DNA of 64,000 nt, taken from positions 1,178,001-1,242,000 of the forward strand of contig CAWEKT010000003.1 in the NCBI GenBank assembly GCA_963809765.1, given 5' to 3'. The translations under genes were made by a program, and so were the position numbers. The notes below the pieces were generated by a model. The model had not been told where the DNA came from. It worked only from the letters and a program-made list of their open reading frames with translations, and did not search any database. Position 1 is the stretch's first letter, and the number at the start of each line of letters is the position of its first letter. Shown one piece after another: positions 27,763 to 36,396 of this stretch. Origin of the DNA: JACVRM01 sp963809765. Its GTDB lineage: Bacteria > Actinomycetota > Thermoleophilia > Gaiellales > Gaiellaceae.

Positions 27763-28280
27763 GTGCCGAAGCTGCTCGGGATTCCTCTGCCCCGCACGCT
27801 GCTCTCCCGCGCCGTCGCGCCGCTCGCCGCGGCGGGCATCGCGCCGTTCGACATCCACCTCCTGAGCGTTCCGGGGCGGCGGACCGGCCGCCGCTACACG
27901 ACCCCGGTCACGGTCCTTCGCCACGGCGGCGAGCGCTGGCTCGTCGCACCCTACGGCGAGCGCAACTGGGTGAAGAACGCGCGCGCCGCCGGCTGGGTCG
28001 AGCTGCGGCGCGGACGCACGCGCGAGCGGGTCGGCGTCCAGGAGGTCCCTGTCGCCGAGCGCGCGCCCATCCTGCGCGCCTACCTCGAGCGGACTCCGCG
28101 CACGAGCGACCTCTTCGCGGCCAAGCCGGGCGCCTCGATCGAAGCGTTCGCTGCCGAGGCGGCTACGCACCCGGTGTTTCGACTCGTCGGCTCGGGCCGA
28201 GGCTCAAGACCAGGTTCGTCCGAGCCCTCGAGCGATGCGAAGTCGTCGGCCCGGGCCTTCCTAGTCGACCTGGAACGTGA
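27763..28280 (+). CDS. deazaflavin (F420)-dependent nitroreductase family protein
   Basis: Starts VPKLLGIPLPRTLLSR and contains the DDN/DUF385 core: LLSVPGRRTGRRYTTPVTVLRHGGERWLVAPYGERNWVKNARAAGWVELR split over two segments, with the phosphate-binding RRTGRRYTTP and Trp/Asn contacts, then THPVFRL near the normal C-terminus. Family members use F420 or FMN-like cofactors as reductases. The frame has no stop near the expected end (about residue 145); a one-base insertion near 28190 would shift it to a stop at 28278-28280. The 3' boundary is therefore uncertain and may overlap the next gene's end. Confidence 0.75.
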
Positions 28281-28746
28281 CGCACGCCCACCCGAGCAGC
28301 GCCACCACAGCGGTGAGCGCCAGCGCACCGACCCCGCTCCACCTCGTGCGGGCGATCAGGACGGTGGCGAGTACAAGCGAGGCCCACGAAACCCAGAGCG
28401 TGATGCCGAGATAGAGGCCAATCGGCTCACCTCGATCCGGGTTACCGGCTGGATCCATCACCGCGGCAACTGTGGCGGCCGCCGCGACGCAGCCCAGCGC
28501 GGGTACGGCCGACAGCAACGCGGCTCGCACTGTCGGTACGGCCCCTCGCAGGACGAGTGCCGCCGCGACGCCGATGATCGCAACGATGACCGGCAGGCCA
28601 CTGCGGCCCCCGAGGTCGCCACGGTAGGCGGGAACGATGAGCAGTGCCAGCCCCGTGACGACAGCCCATGCCGCCACCAATGACACCGTGAGCGGCCAGG
28701 TCGTTCGCACCGCCGTGCGTCCCACGTTCAGCTGCCGCGAACTCAT
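28261..28746 (-). CDS. small polytopic membrane protein, unknown function
   Basis: A 161-residue protein from ATG at 28746 (the frame extends to 28785). Five hydrophobic segments of about 20 residues (for example WPLTVSLVAAWAVVTGLALL and VALLGWACVTFQV) account for most of it. Loops are short, and no family motif is visible. GC is a little lower than its neighbours. It stands between a deazaflavin reductase and the Suf cluster and converges on the former. No operon partner is evident. Confidence 0.7.
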   Translation of the reverse strand: MSSRQLNVGRTAVRTTWPLTVSLVAAWAVVTGLALLIVPAYRGDLGGRSGLPVIVAIIGVAAALVLRGAVPTVRAALLSAVPALGCVAAAATVAAVMDPAGNPDRGEPIGLYLGITLWVSWASLVLATVLIARTRWSGVGALALTAVVALLGWACVTFQVD

Positions 28747-28795
28747 CGCCACGCTTTCGTCCTGCCCGGTTTTGCCGGTCCGCAACCGGCAGGCG

Positions 28796-29113
28796 CTACT
28801 CGAGCTCGACCTTGATCATCCCGTCGTCGTCGACACGAACCGGGAACGTCTCGACCGGTGCATACGCAGGCGGGTTCAGCACCTTGCCGGTCTTGATCTC
28901 GAACTTCGACCCGTGCCGCGGGCAGATGACCGTGCAGTCCTCCAGGTCGACCTCGCCCTCGCAGAGCGGCCCGTCGTCGTGCGAGCAGCGGTCCTCGATG
29001 GCGAAGAGCTCCCCACCCAGGTTGTAGACGCAGGCGCCGAGGTAGCCGGCGCGGACGATCCGGTGCGAGCCAGGGGGCAGCTCGTCCAGCGGGCAGACGT
29101 CAACCTCGGGCAA
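28796..29113 (-). CDS. Rieske-type [2Fe-2S] ferredoxin
   Basis: A 105-residue soluble Rieske protein with the two cluster motifs CSHDDGPL and CPRHGSKF, giving two Cys and two His ligands about 20 residues apart. The gene is 6 nt after the sufU stop on the same strand, starting probably at TTG 29113. Actinobacterial suf operons commonly carry such a non-heme iron subunit next to SufU/SufS, where it may be a recipient of, or help in, cluster assembly. The absence of a signal peptide places it in the cytoplasm. Confidence 0.92.
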   Translation of the reverse strand: MPEVDVCPLDELPPGSHRIVRAGYLGACVYNLGGELFAIEDRCSHDDGPLCEGEVDLEDCTVICPRHGSKFEIKTGKVLNPPAYAPVETFPVRVDDDGMIKVELE

Positions 29114-29119
29114 GCGGGC

Positions 29120-29554
29120 TCAGGTCAGCTGCAGGTCGCCGGCGTTCGTCCACTCGTCGGGGAGCGGCGTGCCCTTGGCCTTGTGGAGCGCGAGCTTCAG
29201 CACGCCGAGGCCGAGGATCGCGCACTTGAGCCGGACCGGCGTCAGCGGAATGCCGACCTCCTCGAGCAACTCCTCCTTCGGCATCTCCGCCACCTCCGAC
29301 GCCTTTCGCCCCTTCACCATCTCCATCAGCATCGAGGTCGCCGCCTGGCTGATTGCGCAGCCGCGACCCTCGAACCGCACGTCCTTGATGGTGTCACCGT
29401 CCTCTGCAAAGGCGACGGAGACCGACACCTCGTCGCCGCAGAGCGGGTTCATGCCCTCCGCCTGGACGTCGGCGCCCTCGAGCGGCCCGTGCCCCCGCGG
29501 GTTCTTGTAGTGGTCCAGGATGAGCTCCCGGTACATCTGCTCGAACTCCGACAC
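29120..29554 (-). CDS. sufU: SufU iron-sulfur cluster scaffold / sulfurtransferase
   Basis: A 144-residue SufU. Three conserved Cys are in NPLCGDE, GRGCAIS and VRLKCAILG, and the characteristic Gram-positive insertion between the second and third Cys (about residues 75-110) is present, which separates SufU from IscU. It accepts persulfide from SufS. Start is GTG at 29554. It is between sufS upstream and the Rieske gene downstream on the minus strand. The 140-bp gap from sufS leaves room for its own promoter. Confidence 0.94.
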   Translation of the reverse strand: MSEFEQMYRELILDHYKNPRGHGPLEGADVQAEGMNPLCGDEVSVSVAFAEDGDTIKDVRFEGRGCAISQAATSMLMEMVKGRKASEVAEMPKEELLEEVGIPLTPVRLKCAILGLGVLKLALHKAKGTPLPDEWTNAGDLQLT

Positions 29555-29695
29555 GAGTCGAGCTTAGCGAGCGGTGGCTGGAATACCGCGGCCGCGCCAC
29601 GTGGGAGTGCGGGCGGCGACGCTGCCGGAAGAGGGCGCGGTGTACGTGGGGGTTTGCTCAGCGCTATCGGCGAGCGCCGGCGCTCGCTCGTCGGG

Positions 29696-30948
29696 TCAGT
29701 CGCCGAAGATCTGTCGGGCCTTGTGCAGGCCCTCGACGAGGCGGTCGATCTCCTCGGGCACGGTGTAGAGGTAGAAGCTCGCGCGGTTCGTGGCGGCGAC
29801 GCCGAGGCGCGACATCAGCGGCTGGCAGCAGTGGTGGCCGGCTCGGATGGCGACACCGCCGAGGTCGAGGATCTGCGCCACGTCGTGCGGGTGGATGCCG
29901 TCGAGGTTGAACGAGACGATGCCCGCGCGCCGCTCGACGGGCGGGCCGTAGAGCGTGATTCCCGGCACCTCGGCCATGCGCTCGAGCGCGTAGGCGGCGA
30001 GCTCGTGCTCGTGCTGCTCGATCGCCTCGAGCCCGATCTCCTCGAGGTAGTCGACGGCGGCGCCGAAGCCGACCGCCTCGGCGATCGGCTGCGTGCCCGG
30101 CCTCGAACTTCGCCGGCACGTCGCCCCAGGTCGTCTCCTCGAAGCGCACCTTCTTGATCATGTGGCCGCCGAGGTTGAACGGCTCCATCTCCTCGAAGAG
30201 CTCGACGCGTCCCCAGAGCGCACCCACGCTCGTCGGGCCGCAGAGCTTGTGCGCGGAGAAGGCGAGGAAGTCGCACGCCGAGCTCCTGGACGTCGACGCG
30301 GCGGTGCGGCGCGGCCTGTGCGGCGTCGACCACCGAGATCGCGCCCTGCTCGCGGGCCCAGGCCGTCAGGCGAGCCACCGGGTTGACGGTGCCGAGCGAG
30401 TTGGAGACGAGGTTGATCGCGAGGACGCGGACGTCGCCGGCCGCCGCGATCTCGTCGAGCCCCGCCAGGTCGAGCTCGCCGGCGTCGTCGACCGGGATCA
30501 TCTTGAGCGTCGCCCCCGTTCGCTTGGCGATGTACTGCCAGGGCACGAAGTTCGAGTGGTGCTCCAGCTCGGAGACCACGACCACGTCTCCGGGGTGCAG
30601 GCGGGCGAGCCCCCACGCGTACGCAACGAGATTGATGCTCTCCGTCGCGCTGCGCGTGAAGACGATCCCGCGCGGCGAAGGGGCGTTGACGAAGGCGGCG
30701 AGCTTCTGGCGCGCGCCCTCGTACTCGGCGGTCGCGCGCTCGGAGAGCGCGTAGACACCGCGGTGCACGTTGCCGTACGACGTCTCGTAGAACCACCGCA
30801 GCTTGTCGAGCACCTGCCGCGGCTTCTGGGCGCTCACGGCCGAGTCCAGGTAGGCCAGCGGCTTGCCGTGGATCAGCTGCTCGAAGATCGGAAAGTCGGC
30901 CCGCAGAGCATGCGCGTCGAGGGTCTTGGAGCGCGCTGTCACGGCCAT
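29696..30948 (-). CDS. sufS: cysteine desulfurase SufS
   Basis: Class V PLP enzyme that removes sulfur from cysteine. ADFPIFEQLIHGKPLAYLDSA, YGNVHRGVYALSERAT, EHHSNFVPWQ, VVDAAQAAPH, the PLP lysine in FLAFSAHKLCGP, and the catalytic-loop RAGHHCCQPLM are all encoded. Two single G insertions (near 30280 and 30100) divide the frame; removing them gives about 417 residues, the normal length. TACCAT 6 nt before ATG at 30948 suggests a leaderless start. No sufBCD genes are in the window, so the remainder of the system must lie elsewhere. Confidence 0.93.
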
Positions 30949-30995
30949 AGAGCCATGGTACTCCCGCACCCGTGCGCAACAGTAGGCTCCAGGCG

Positions 30996-32498
30996 GTGGC
31001 CGGGTTCCCGGAGACCGTCAACCAGGCGTATGCGGTCTCCGGCGGTGCGATCGAGCTCGGCCGGGGCGTCCACGAGGGCACCCTCCACGCCGACGCCGCC
31101 GTCCGTCTCCCCTTCGCAATCCTCAACCGGCACGGGCTGATCGCCGGAGCCACGGGCACCGGCAAGACCCGGACGCTCCAGCTGATGGCCGAGCAGCTCT
31201 CGACTGCCGGCGTGGCGGTCTTTGCCGCTGACTACAAGGGCGACCTCTCCGGTCTCTCCGAGCCGGGCGCCGCCGACGGCCCCGCGCCCAAGCGGATGGC
31301 CGAGCTCGGCCTGTCCTACGAGCCTGCCGCGTTCCCCGTCGAGTTCCTCTCCCTGGGAGGAATCGGCCCGGGCGTTCCGGTGCGGGCGACCGTGACGGAC
31401 TTCGGCCCGCAGCTCCTCGCCAAGGTGCTCGGTGCAAACGAGACGCAGGAGGCGAGCCTCGCGCTCGTCTTCCGGTTCGCCGACGAACGCGGGCTGGGGC
31501 TCGTCGACCTCGACGACCTGCGGGCGCTGCTCACGTACCTCGACTCCGACGCCGGCCAGGAAGACCTGACCGGGATCGGCGGCGTCGCCTCCCAGACGAT
31601 CGGCGTCCTCCTGCGCTCGCTCGTCTCGCTGGAGGACGGCGGCGGCACCGAGTTCTTCGGCGAGCCGCAGTTCGAGGTCGCCGACCTGCTGCGAACCGCG
31701 CCGGACGGCCGCGGTATCGCCACCTGCCTCGAGCTGGCTGCGGTGCAGGATCGGCCGCGCCTCTTCTCGACCGTGCTGATGTGGCTGCTGGCCGAGCTCT
31801 TCGAGGAGTTGCCGGAGGTAGGCGACCTCGAGCGGCCGAAGCTCGTCTTCTTCTTCGACGAGGCCCATCTGCTCTTCGACGATGCCTCGAAGACGTTCCT
31901 GGAGTCCGTGGAGCGCACCGTGCGCATGATCCGGTCGAAGGGTGTCGGCGTCTTCTTCGTCACCCAGCAGCCGACCGACCTGCCCTCGGCAGTGCTCGGC
32001 CAGCTCGGCAACCGCGTGCAGCACGCGCTCCGCGCCTTCACCCCGGAGGACGCGGACGCGCTGCGCAAGACGGTGCGCACCTACCCGACCTCCGAGCTCT
32101 ACGACCTCGAGGAGCTGCTCACGTCGCTCGGCACGGGCGAGGCGGCCGTGACCGTGCTGACCGAGCGCGGCACGCCCACGCCCGTCGTCCACACACGCCT
32201 CGTCGCGCCGTCCGCGTCGATGGCACCGGCCGCGAACGTCGAGGCGGCGGCCAAGGCGTCGCCGCTCTTCGCGCGCTACGGGACCCGCGTGGACCGGGAG
32301 AGCGCGCACGAGCAGCTCGCCGCCCGTGTGGAGAAGGCGGCGGCGCCCGAGTCACCGGATGCGAAGCCGGCTCCACGGCCGTCCAGGGCCAAGGAGCCGA
32401 GCGATGCGCTCACCGACTTCCTCGGCTCCCGACAGGGCAAGCGCCTACAGCGAGAGGTCGTCCGCGGCGTCTTCAGTCTGCTTCGGAAGAAGCTCTAG
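30996..32498 (+). CDS. HerA-like ATPase of the DUF853 (YjgR) family
   Basis: A 500-residue P-loop ATPase. After an N-terminal barrel-like part comes Walker A GATGTGKTRT (about residues 51-60), the DFGPQLLAKVLGANETQEASL segment typical of DUF853, Walker B KLVFFFDEAHLLF and the arginine-finger region FVTQQPTDLPSAVLGQLGNRVQHALRAFTPED. The C-terminal 60 residues are Pro/Ala-rich and basic. The family is widespread but poorly characterised; it is related to DNA-translocating HerA/FtsK ATPases. I preferred GTG at 30996 over 30972 because TAGGCT lies 7 nt upstream. Its 3' end overlaps the convergent membrane gene by 26 nt. Confidence 0.9.
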   Translation: MAGFPETVNQAYAVSGGAIELGRGVHEGTLHADAAVRLPFAILNRHGLIAGATGTGKTRTLQLMAEQLSTAGVAVFAADYKGDLSGLSEPGAADGPAPKRMAELGLSYEPAAFPVEFLSLGGIGPGVPVRATVTDFGPQLLAKVLGANETQEASLALVFRFADERGLGLVDLDDLRALLTYLDSDAGQEDLTGIGGVASQTIGVLLRSLVSLEDGGGTEFFGEPQFEVADLLRTAPDGRGIATCLELAAVQDRPRLFSTVLMWLLAELFEELPEVGDLERPKLVFFFDEAHLLFDDASKTFLESVERTVRMIRSKGVGVFFVTQQPTDLPSAVLGQLGNRVQHALRAFTPEDADALRKTVRTYPTSELYDLEELLTSLGTGEAAVTVLTERGTPTPVVHTRLVAPSASMAPAANVEAAAKASPLFARYGTRVDRESAHEQLAARVEKAAAPESPDAKPAPRPSRAKEPSDALTDFLGSRQGKRLQREVVRGVFSLLRKKL

Positions 32499-33123
32499 CG
32501 GCCTGCGCGAGCTGGACGGCCAGGAACGCGGCCGGTGTCAGCAGCGCCGCCAGTGCCAGGAACGACACCGCGAACGCATCGCCCGCGCCCGGCACGCGCT
32601 CGGCCCAGCCGAACGCGAGTGTGGACCAGGCGGCCAGCGTCACCACGACGCCCGTGACCGCCAGTGCTGCCGCTACGACCGCGAGGCGGAATCGCCCCAG
32701 GCGGCCGAGCAGCGCAGCTCCTGCTCCGAAGACGAGGCCGCCGGCCAATCCGAGGATCGCAAGGTTGCGCTGCCACGCCAGGTCGGCGGGCAGCTGATCC
32801 GCTGCCCAGGTCGCCGGGGGAAGCATGCGCTCGGTGATGAGGTACACGACGGGGACCGCCGCCAGGAGCGCCGCGGCGAGCGCGATCCCGGCACGCGTCA
32901 GCTGCGCGCACAGCAGCAGCGACCGGAAGGCAGCCGCAACAGCTCGCGGGGTGCCGAAGCGCGCCACCGCGGCGGCCTCCGCCGCGGCCCGGTCGGCGCC
33001 GGCACCCATGGCGGCAGCGCTCGCATCCTCGAGATGGGCCCGCGTCTCCGCGAGGATCCGCCGCTTCCTTCCCGCGGGGCCCGGCAGGGCTCGCTCGAGC
33101 TCGCGGAGGTAGGTCTCGATCAC
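32473..33123 (-). CDS. membrane protein with N-terminal HAAS-type helical domain
   Basis: A 216-residue protein. The first 70 residues (MIETYLRELERALPG ... HLEDASAAAM ... VARFGTPRAVAAAF) are the alpha-helical HAAS/permease_C-like module often encoded next to PadR regulators. Four to five membrane helices follow. The start ATG overlaps the stop of the upstream padR gene (ATGA), so the two are coupled, an arrangement well known for PadR-controlled membrane proteins. It likely senses or responds to membrane or drug stress; that is inference from the pairing. Confidence 0.85.
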   Translation of the reverse strand: MIETYLRELERALPGPAGRKRRILAETRAHLEDASAAAMGAGADRAAAEAAAVARFGTPRAVAAAFRSLLLCAQLTRAGIALAAALLAAVPVVYLITERMLPPATWAADQLPADLAWQRNLAILGLAGGLVFGAGAALLGRLGRFRLAVVAAALAVTGVVVTLAAWSTLAFGWAERVPGAGDAFAVSFLALAALLTPAAFLAVQLAQAARASSEAD

Positions 33124-33434
33124 GTCGCCACCAGGTCGACGGCCCGCGCGAAGTCCCTCCAGGCGCCGCGCTGCTCGCTCAGCCGGCCGGAGCCACGCCG
33201 CGTCAGGCGGTACACACGGCGGCGGCGGCCACCGACGGCTTCCCAGGAGCTTGCCACCGCACCCTCGCGCTCGAGCCGGTGCAGCGCCGGATACACGGAT
33301 CCCTCGGGCAGGTCGAACGCACCCGCGGACCGTTCACGCAGGCGTTCGATGACGCCGTAGCCGTGAGCGGGCGCGCCGTGCAGCACCGCCAGCAGGAGCA
33401 GATCGAGCTGCCCGCGCGTCCCGTCCGCCTTCAT
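33120..33434 (-). CDS. PadR family transcriptional regulator
   Basis: A 104-residue PadR-s1 winged-helix protein: LDLLLLAVLHGAPAHGYGVIERLRE, then LPEGSVYPALHRLEREGAV and the basic wing GGRRRRVYRLTRRG. It lacks the long C-terminal dimerisation helix of larger PadR proteins beyond SEQRGAWRDFARAV. It is transcribed with the membrane protein downstream. A perfect palindrome overlaps its own ATG, so autoregulation is likely. Confidence 0.92.
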   Translation of the reverse strand: MKADGTRGQLDLLLLAVLHGAPAHGYGVIERLRERSAGAFDLPEGSVYPALHRLEREGAVASSWEAVGGRRRRVYRLTRRGSGRLSEQRGAWRDFARAVDLVAT

Positions 33435-33453
33435 ACCTAGATAATCTAGGTAT
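33433..33453. promoter_or_regulatory. PadR-type operator palindrome over the padR start codon
   Basis: ATACCTAGA (33433-33441), spacer TAA, TCTAGGTAT (33445-33453): perfect 9-bp arms. The padR start codon (complement of 33432-33434) is inside the left arm. Similar A/T-rich dyads are the known binding sites of PadR proteins. Confidence 0.75.
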
Positions 33454-33468
33454 CAGGCGGTGCCGCTG

Positions 33469-33849
33469 TCAAGCCCGGATGCGAAGCGGCGACGCAGCCT
33501 TGACCGCGTCGACCAGTCCGTACCAGTCGACCTTGTCGACGACGGCGATGCCGAGCTCCTCGCACTCACGCTCGACAGACGTGTCGACGTAGGCGGAGAA
33601 CAGCACCAGCCGCCCGCTGAAGGATCGCGCCGTCAGCTCACGCGCGACGTCCAGGCCCGAGAGCCCAGGCATGCGCAGATCGAGCACGACCACGTCGTAC
33701 GCTGTCGTCTCGCAGCGAGCAAGAGCCTCGGTACCGCTGGGAACGTCGTCCACGTCCCAGCCTTCACCGGACAGGACGATGGAGAGCATGCTGCGGATGT
33801 CGTCCTCGTCGTCCACGACGAGGATGCGGCCCAGGGGTGATGGCGTCAT
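33469..33849 (-). CDS. single-domain response regulator
   Basis: A 126-residue receiver domain only: acidic pocket VVDDEDD near the N-terminus, phosphoacceptor Asp in VVLDLRMPG, the switch residue in LVLFSAY and conserved Lys in VVDKVDW. No output domain follows, so it must act by protein interaction or phosphotransfer, and no histidine kinase is adjacent. A clear ribosome-binding site GAGGAGG lies 6 nt before ATG, unlike the leaderless genes around it. Confidence 0.9.
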   Translation of the reverse strand: MTPSPLGRILVVDDEDDIRSMLSIVLSGEGWDVDDVPSGTEALARCETTAYDVVVLDLRMPGLSGLDVARELTARSFSGRLVLFSAYVDTSVERECEELGIAVVDKVDWYGLVDAVKAASPLRIRA

Positions 33850-34183
33850 TCACTTCCTCCTCTCAGGGCCGCCGCAGTAGGCCCGGATTCGTGCTCTCAG
33901 TGTTCCCGACGGCCGACCGCACGAACTCCCCCATCCGAGGGATCCTCGCTCGCTCGCGCTTCGCTCTCACGGGGGAACCCCTGGCTCGTTAGATCCCCCG
34001 TGTGCCCCCTCCTTCCGGATGAAGGCGGCGTTCGGGATGTGTCAGGAGCCGGCGGCTGGAAGCTGAGTGCCAGCGTCTAAGACATCTGGACTGACGCGCG
34101 TCCCGCGGTGTGCCTCTCGGGCGGGCAAGCTGCCCTTCGGCAGTAAGGCACGAAGAGCAAGACCGCGCCGCTAAGGTCGGGCC
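33850..34183. other. 334-bp intergenic region with a hairpin
   Basis: No convincing gene. It holds an inverted repeat with 9-bp arms, CACGGGGGA (33969-33977) and TCCCCCGTG (33994-34002), spaced by 16 nt, and TAAGGT at 34172-34177 as the -10 of the following gene. The rest is unremarkable; no tRNA or other RNA was recognised. Confidence 0.5.
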
Positions 34184-35857
34184 GTGGCGGAGGAGTACGT
34201 CTACACCATGTACCGGGCCGACAAGTTCTACGGCCCGGAACGCCAGGTGCTCGCGAACATCTCGCTCTCGTTCCTGCCGGGGGCGAAGATCGGCGTGCTC
34301 GGTCCCAACGGAGCCGGCAAGTCGACGCTGCTGCGGATCATGGCCGGCCGCGAGGAGCCGTCGAGCGGCGTCGCGCAGCTGGCGCCGGGCGCAACCGTCG
34401 GGCTGCTCGAGCAGGAGCCCGAGCTCGACCCGGGCAAGGACGTGCGCGGCAACGTCGAGGACGGCGTGCGCGAGCTGCGCGACCTCCTCGACCGGTTCAA
34501 CGCCATCTCGGCGCAGTTCTCCGAGCCGGACGCCGACTTCGACGCGCTCCTCGCCGAGCAGGGCGCGGTGCAGGAGCAGATCGACCGCCGCGACGCCTGG
34601 ACGCTCGACGCCACGCTCGACCGCGCCATGGACGCGCTGCGCCTGCCCGAGGGCGACCGCGACGTGACCACGCTCAGCGGCGGCGAGCGGCGACGGGTCG
34701 CGCTCTGCCGGCTTCTGCTCGCGGCTCCCGACCTGCTGCTCCTCGACGAGCCGACCAACCACCTCGACGCCGAGTCGGTCGCGTGGCTCGAGCGCTTCCT
34801 CGCCGAGTACAAGGGCACGGTCGTCGCCGTGACGCACGACCGCTACTTCCTGGACAACGTCGCCGGGTGGATCCTCGAGCTCGACCGCGGCCGCGGCATC
34901 CCGTTCAAGGGCAACTACTCGTCGTGGCTCGAGCAGAAGCAGGCGCGGCTGGCGTCGGAGGAGAAGCAGGAGTCGGCGCGGCAGCGCACGCTCGCGCGCG
35001 AGCTCGAGTGGGTGCGGATGAGCGCACGGGCGCGCCATGCCAAGTCGAAGGCGCGCATCGACGCGTACGAGCGGCTGCTCGCCGAGGAGGGCGCGAAGAA
35101 GCTCGACCGCGTCGAGATCCACATCCCCGCGGGTCCGCGGCTGGGCGACCTCGTGGTCGAGGCTGACGACGTGGCCAAGGGCTTCGGCGACCGACTGCTG
35201 TTCGAAGGCCTGACCTTCTCGCTGCCGCCCGGCGGGATCGTCGGCGTCATCGGCCCGAACGGCGCGGGCAAGACCACGCTTTTCCGGATGATCGTCGGCG
35301 AGGAGCAGCCGGACTCCGGCGCGCTGCGCGTCGGCGACACGGTCGAGCTGGCGTACGTCGACCAGTCCCGCGCGGCGCTCGACCCGGCGAGCACCGTCTG
35401 GAAGGAGATCTCCGGCGGCCACGACACGATCGAGCTCGGCCGCCGCGAGGTGAACTCGCGCCAGTACGTGTCGTGGTTCAACTTCAGGGGCTCCGACCAG
35501 CAGAAGCGGGTGAGCGACCTCTCGGGCGGTGAGCGCAACCGCGTCCACCTCGCGAAGCTGCTCCGCTCGGGCGGCAACGTCCTGCTCCTGGACGAGCCGA
35601 CCAACGACCTCGACGTCGACACGCTGCGCGCGCTCGAGGAGGCGCTCGCCGACTTCGCCGGCTGCGCGGTGGTCATCTCGCACGACCGCTGGTTCCTCGA
35701 CCGCGTCGCCACGCACATCCTCCACTTCGACGGCGACTCGCAGGTGACGTGGTTCGAGGGCGCCTACGCCGACTTCGCCGAGTGGGTCAAGGAGACGCGC
35801 GGCCCCGAGGCCCTCGAGCCGCACCGGATCAAGTACAAGCCGCTCACGCGCGCGTGA
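34184..35857 (+). CDS. ettA: energy-dependent translational throttle protein EttA (ABC-F)
   Basis: A 557-residue ABC-F ATPase with two nucleotide-binding domains and no membrane segments. Walker A GPNGAGKST and GPNGAGKTT, signatures LSGGERRRVALCRLL and LSGGERNRVHLAKLL, Walker B LLLLDEPTNHLDAESV and LLLDEPTNDLDVDT. The inter-domain linker with charged helices (KQESARQRTLARELEWVRMSARARHAKSKARI) and the arm insertion in domain 1 are those of EttA. It acts at the ribosomal E site to gate elongation by energy status. TAAGGT 6 nt before GTG suggests a leaderless mRNA. The frame is clean. The acetyltransferase downstream is coupled by a 4-nt overlap. Confidence 0.95.
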   Translation: MAEEYVYTMYRADKFYGPERQVLANISLSFLPGAKIGVLGPNGAGKSTLLRIMAGREEPSSGVAQLAPGATVGLLEQEPELDPGKDVRGNVEDGVRELRDLLDRFNAISAQFSEPDADFDALLAEQGAVQEQIDRRDAWTLDATLDRAMDALRLPEGDRDVTTLSGGERRRVALCRLLLAAPDLLLLDEPTNHLDAESVAWLERFLAEYKGTVVAVTHDRYFLDNVAGWILELDRGRGIPFKGNYSSWLEQKQARLASEEKQESARQRTLARELEWVRMSARARHAKSKARIDAYERLLAEEGAKKLDRVEIHIPAGPRLGDLVVEADDVAKGFGDRLLFEGLTFSLPPGGIVGVIGPNGAGKTTLFRMIVGEEQPDSGALRVGDTVELAYVDQSRAALDPASTVWKEISGGHDTIELGRREVNSRQYVSWFNFRGSDQQKRVSDLSGGERNRVHLAKLLRSGGNVLLLDEPTNDLDVDTLRALEEALADFAGCAVVISHDRWFLDRVATHILHFDGDSQVTWFEGAYADFAEWVKETRGPEALEPHRIKYKPLTRA

Positions 35858-36396
35858 CGGTCGTCGCCGAGCGGGACGGCGCAGTGCTCCGGCATGCGCT
35901 GCCCGCCGATCTCGACGCCGTGGACGAGCTGACGGTGCTGGGCTACGCCCCGATCCAGGCGAGCTACGTGGCCATGCTCGGGGACGAGCTCTACGAGGCA
36001 GTGCGGCACGATCCCGAGCTGACCTGGCAGGAGCGGAAGATCAAGCAGAACCGCGACCTCTTCGCGACGCATCCCGACTGGCTCTGGGTGCTCGAGCGAG
36101 GCGCAGTCTTCGCTTACGTGAGCTTCTGGCTTGTGCCCGAGCGGAGCTACGGGCACCTCGACAACAACGCCGTCCATCCCGACGAGACCGGGCAGGGCTG
36201 GGCGACCTTCATGCTGCGGCACGTGCTCGAGCACTTCCGCGCCCAGGGCCTCCGCTATGCCCACGTCGACACGGGGCTCGACGACGCCCACATCCCCGCC
36301 CGCCGGGCGTACGAGGCCGTCGGCTTTGACCGCTCGGTCCCCGGCGTCGAGTACTGGCAGGACCTCAACGCCCGCAATCCCGGCTCGCTCTCCTAG
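35854..36396 (+). CDS. GNAT family N-acetyltransferase
   Basis: A 180-residue acetyltransferase with strand-helix pattern of the GNAT fold: FAYVSFWLVPE, the acetyl-CoA-binding region NAVHPDETGQGWATFMLRHVLEHF (a degenerate Q/R-x-x-G-x-G/A motif) and C-terminal ARRAYEAVGFDRSVPGVEYW. GTG at 35854 overlaps the ettA stop. The association with ettA hints at a translation-linked substrate but does not show it. Its TAG stop shares CTAG with the convergent neighbour's stop. Confidence 0.85.
   Translation: MTVVAERDGAVLRHALPADLDAVDELTVLGYAPIQASYVAMLGDELYEAVRHDPELTWQERKIKQNRDLFATHPDWLWVLERGAVFAYVSFWLVPERSYGHLDNNAVHPDETGQGWATFMLRHVLEHFRAQGLRYAHVDTGLDDAHIPARRAYEAVGFDRSVPGVEYWQDLNARNPGSLS

Noticed and set aside
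28200..28683. Long C-terminal extension of the deazaflavin reductase
   Set aside because: Beyond about residue 145 it has no homology and is antisense to a five-helix membrane protein.
33850..34183. tRNA or small RNA gene in the gap before ettA
   Set aside because: The inverted repeat has no tRNA cloverleaf and no promoter-terminator pair around it.
33989..35824. 611-codon open frame on the minus strand
   Set aside because: It is the antisense shadow of ettA, which has complete ABC motifs; high GC keeps many opposite frames open.
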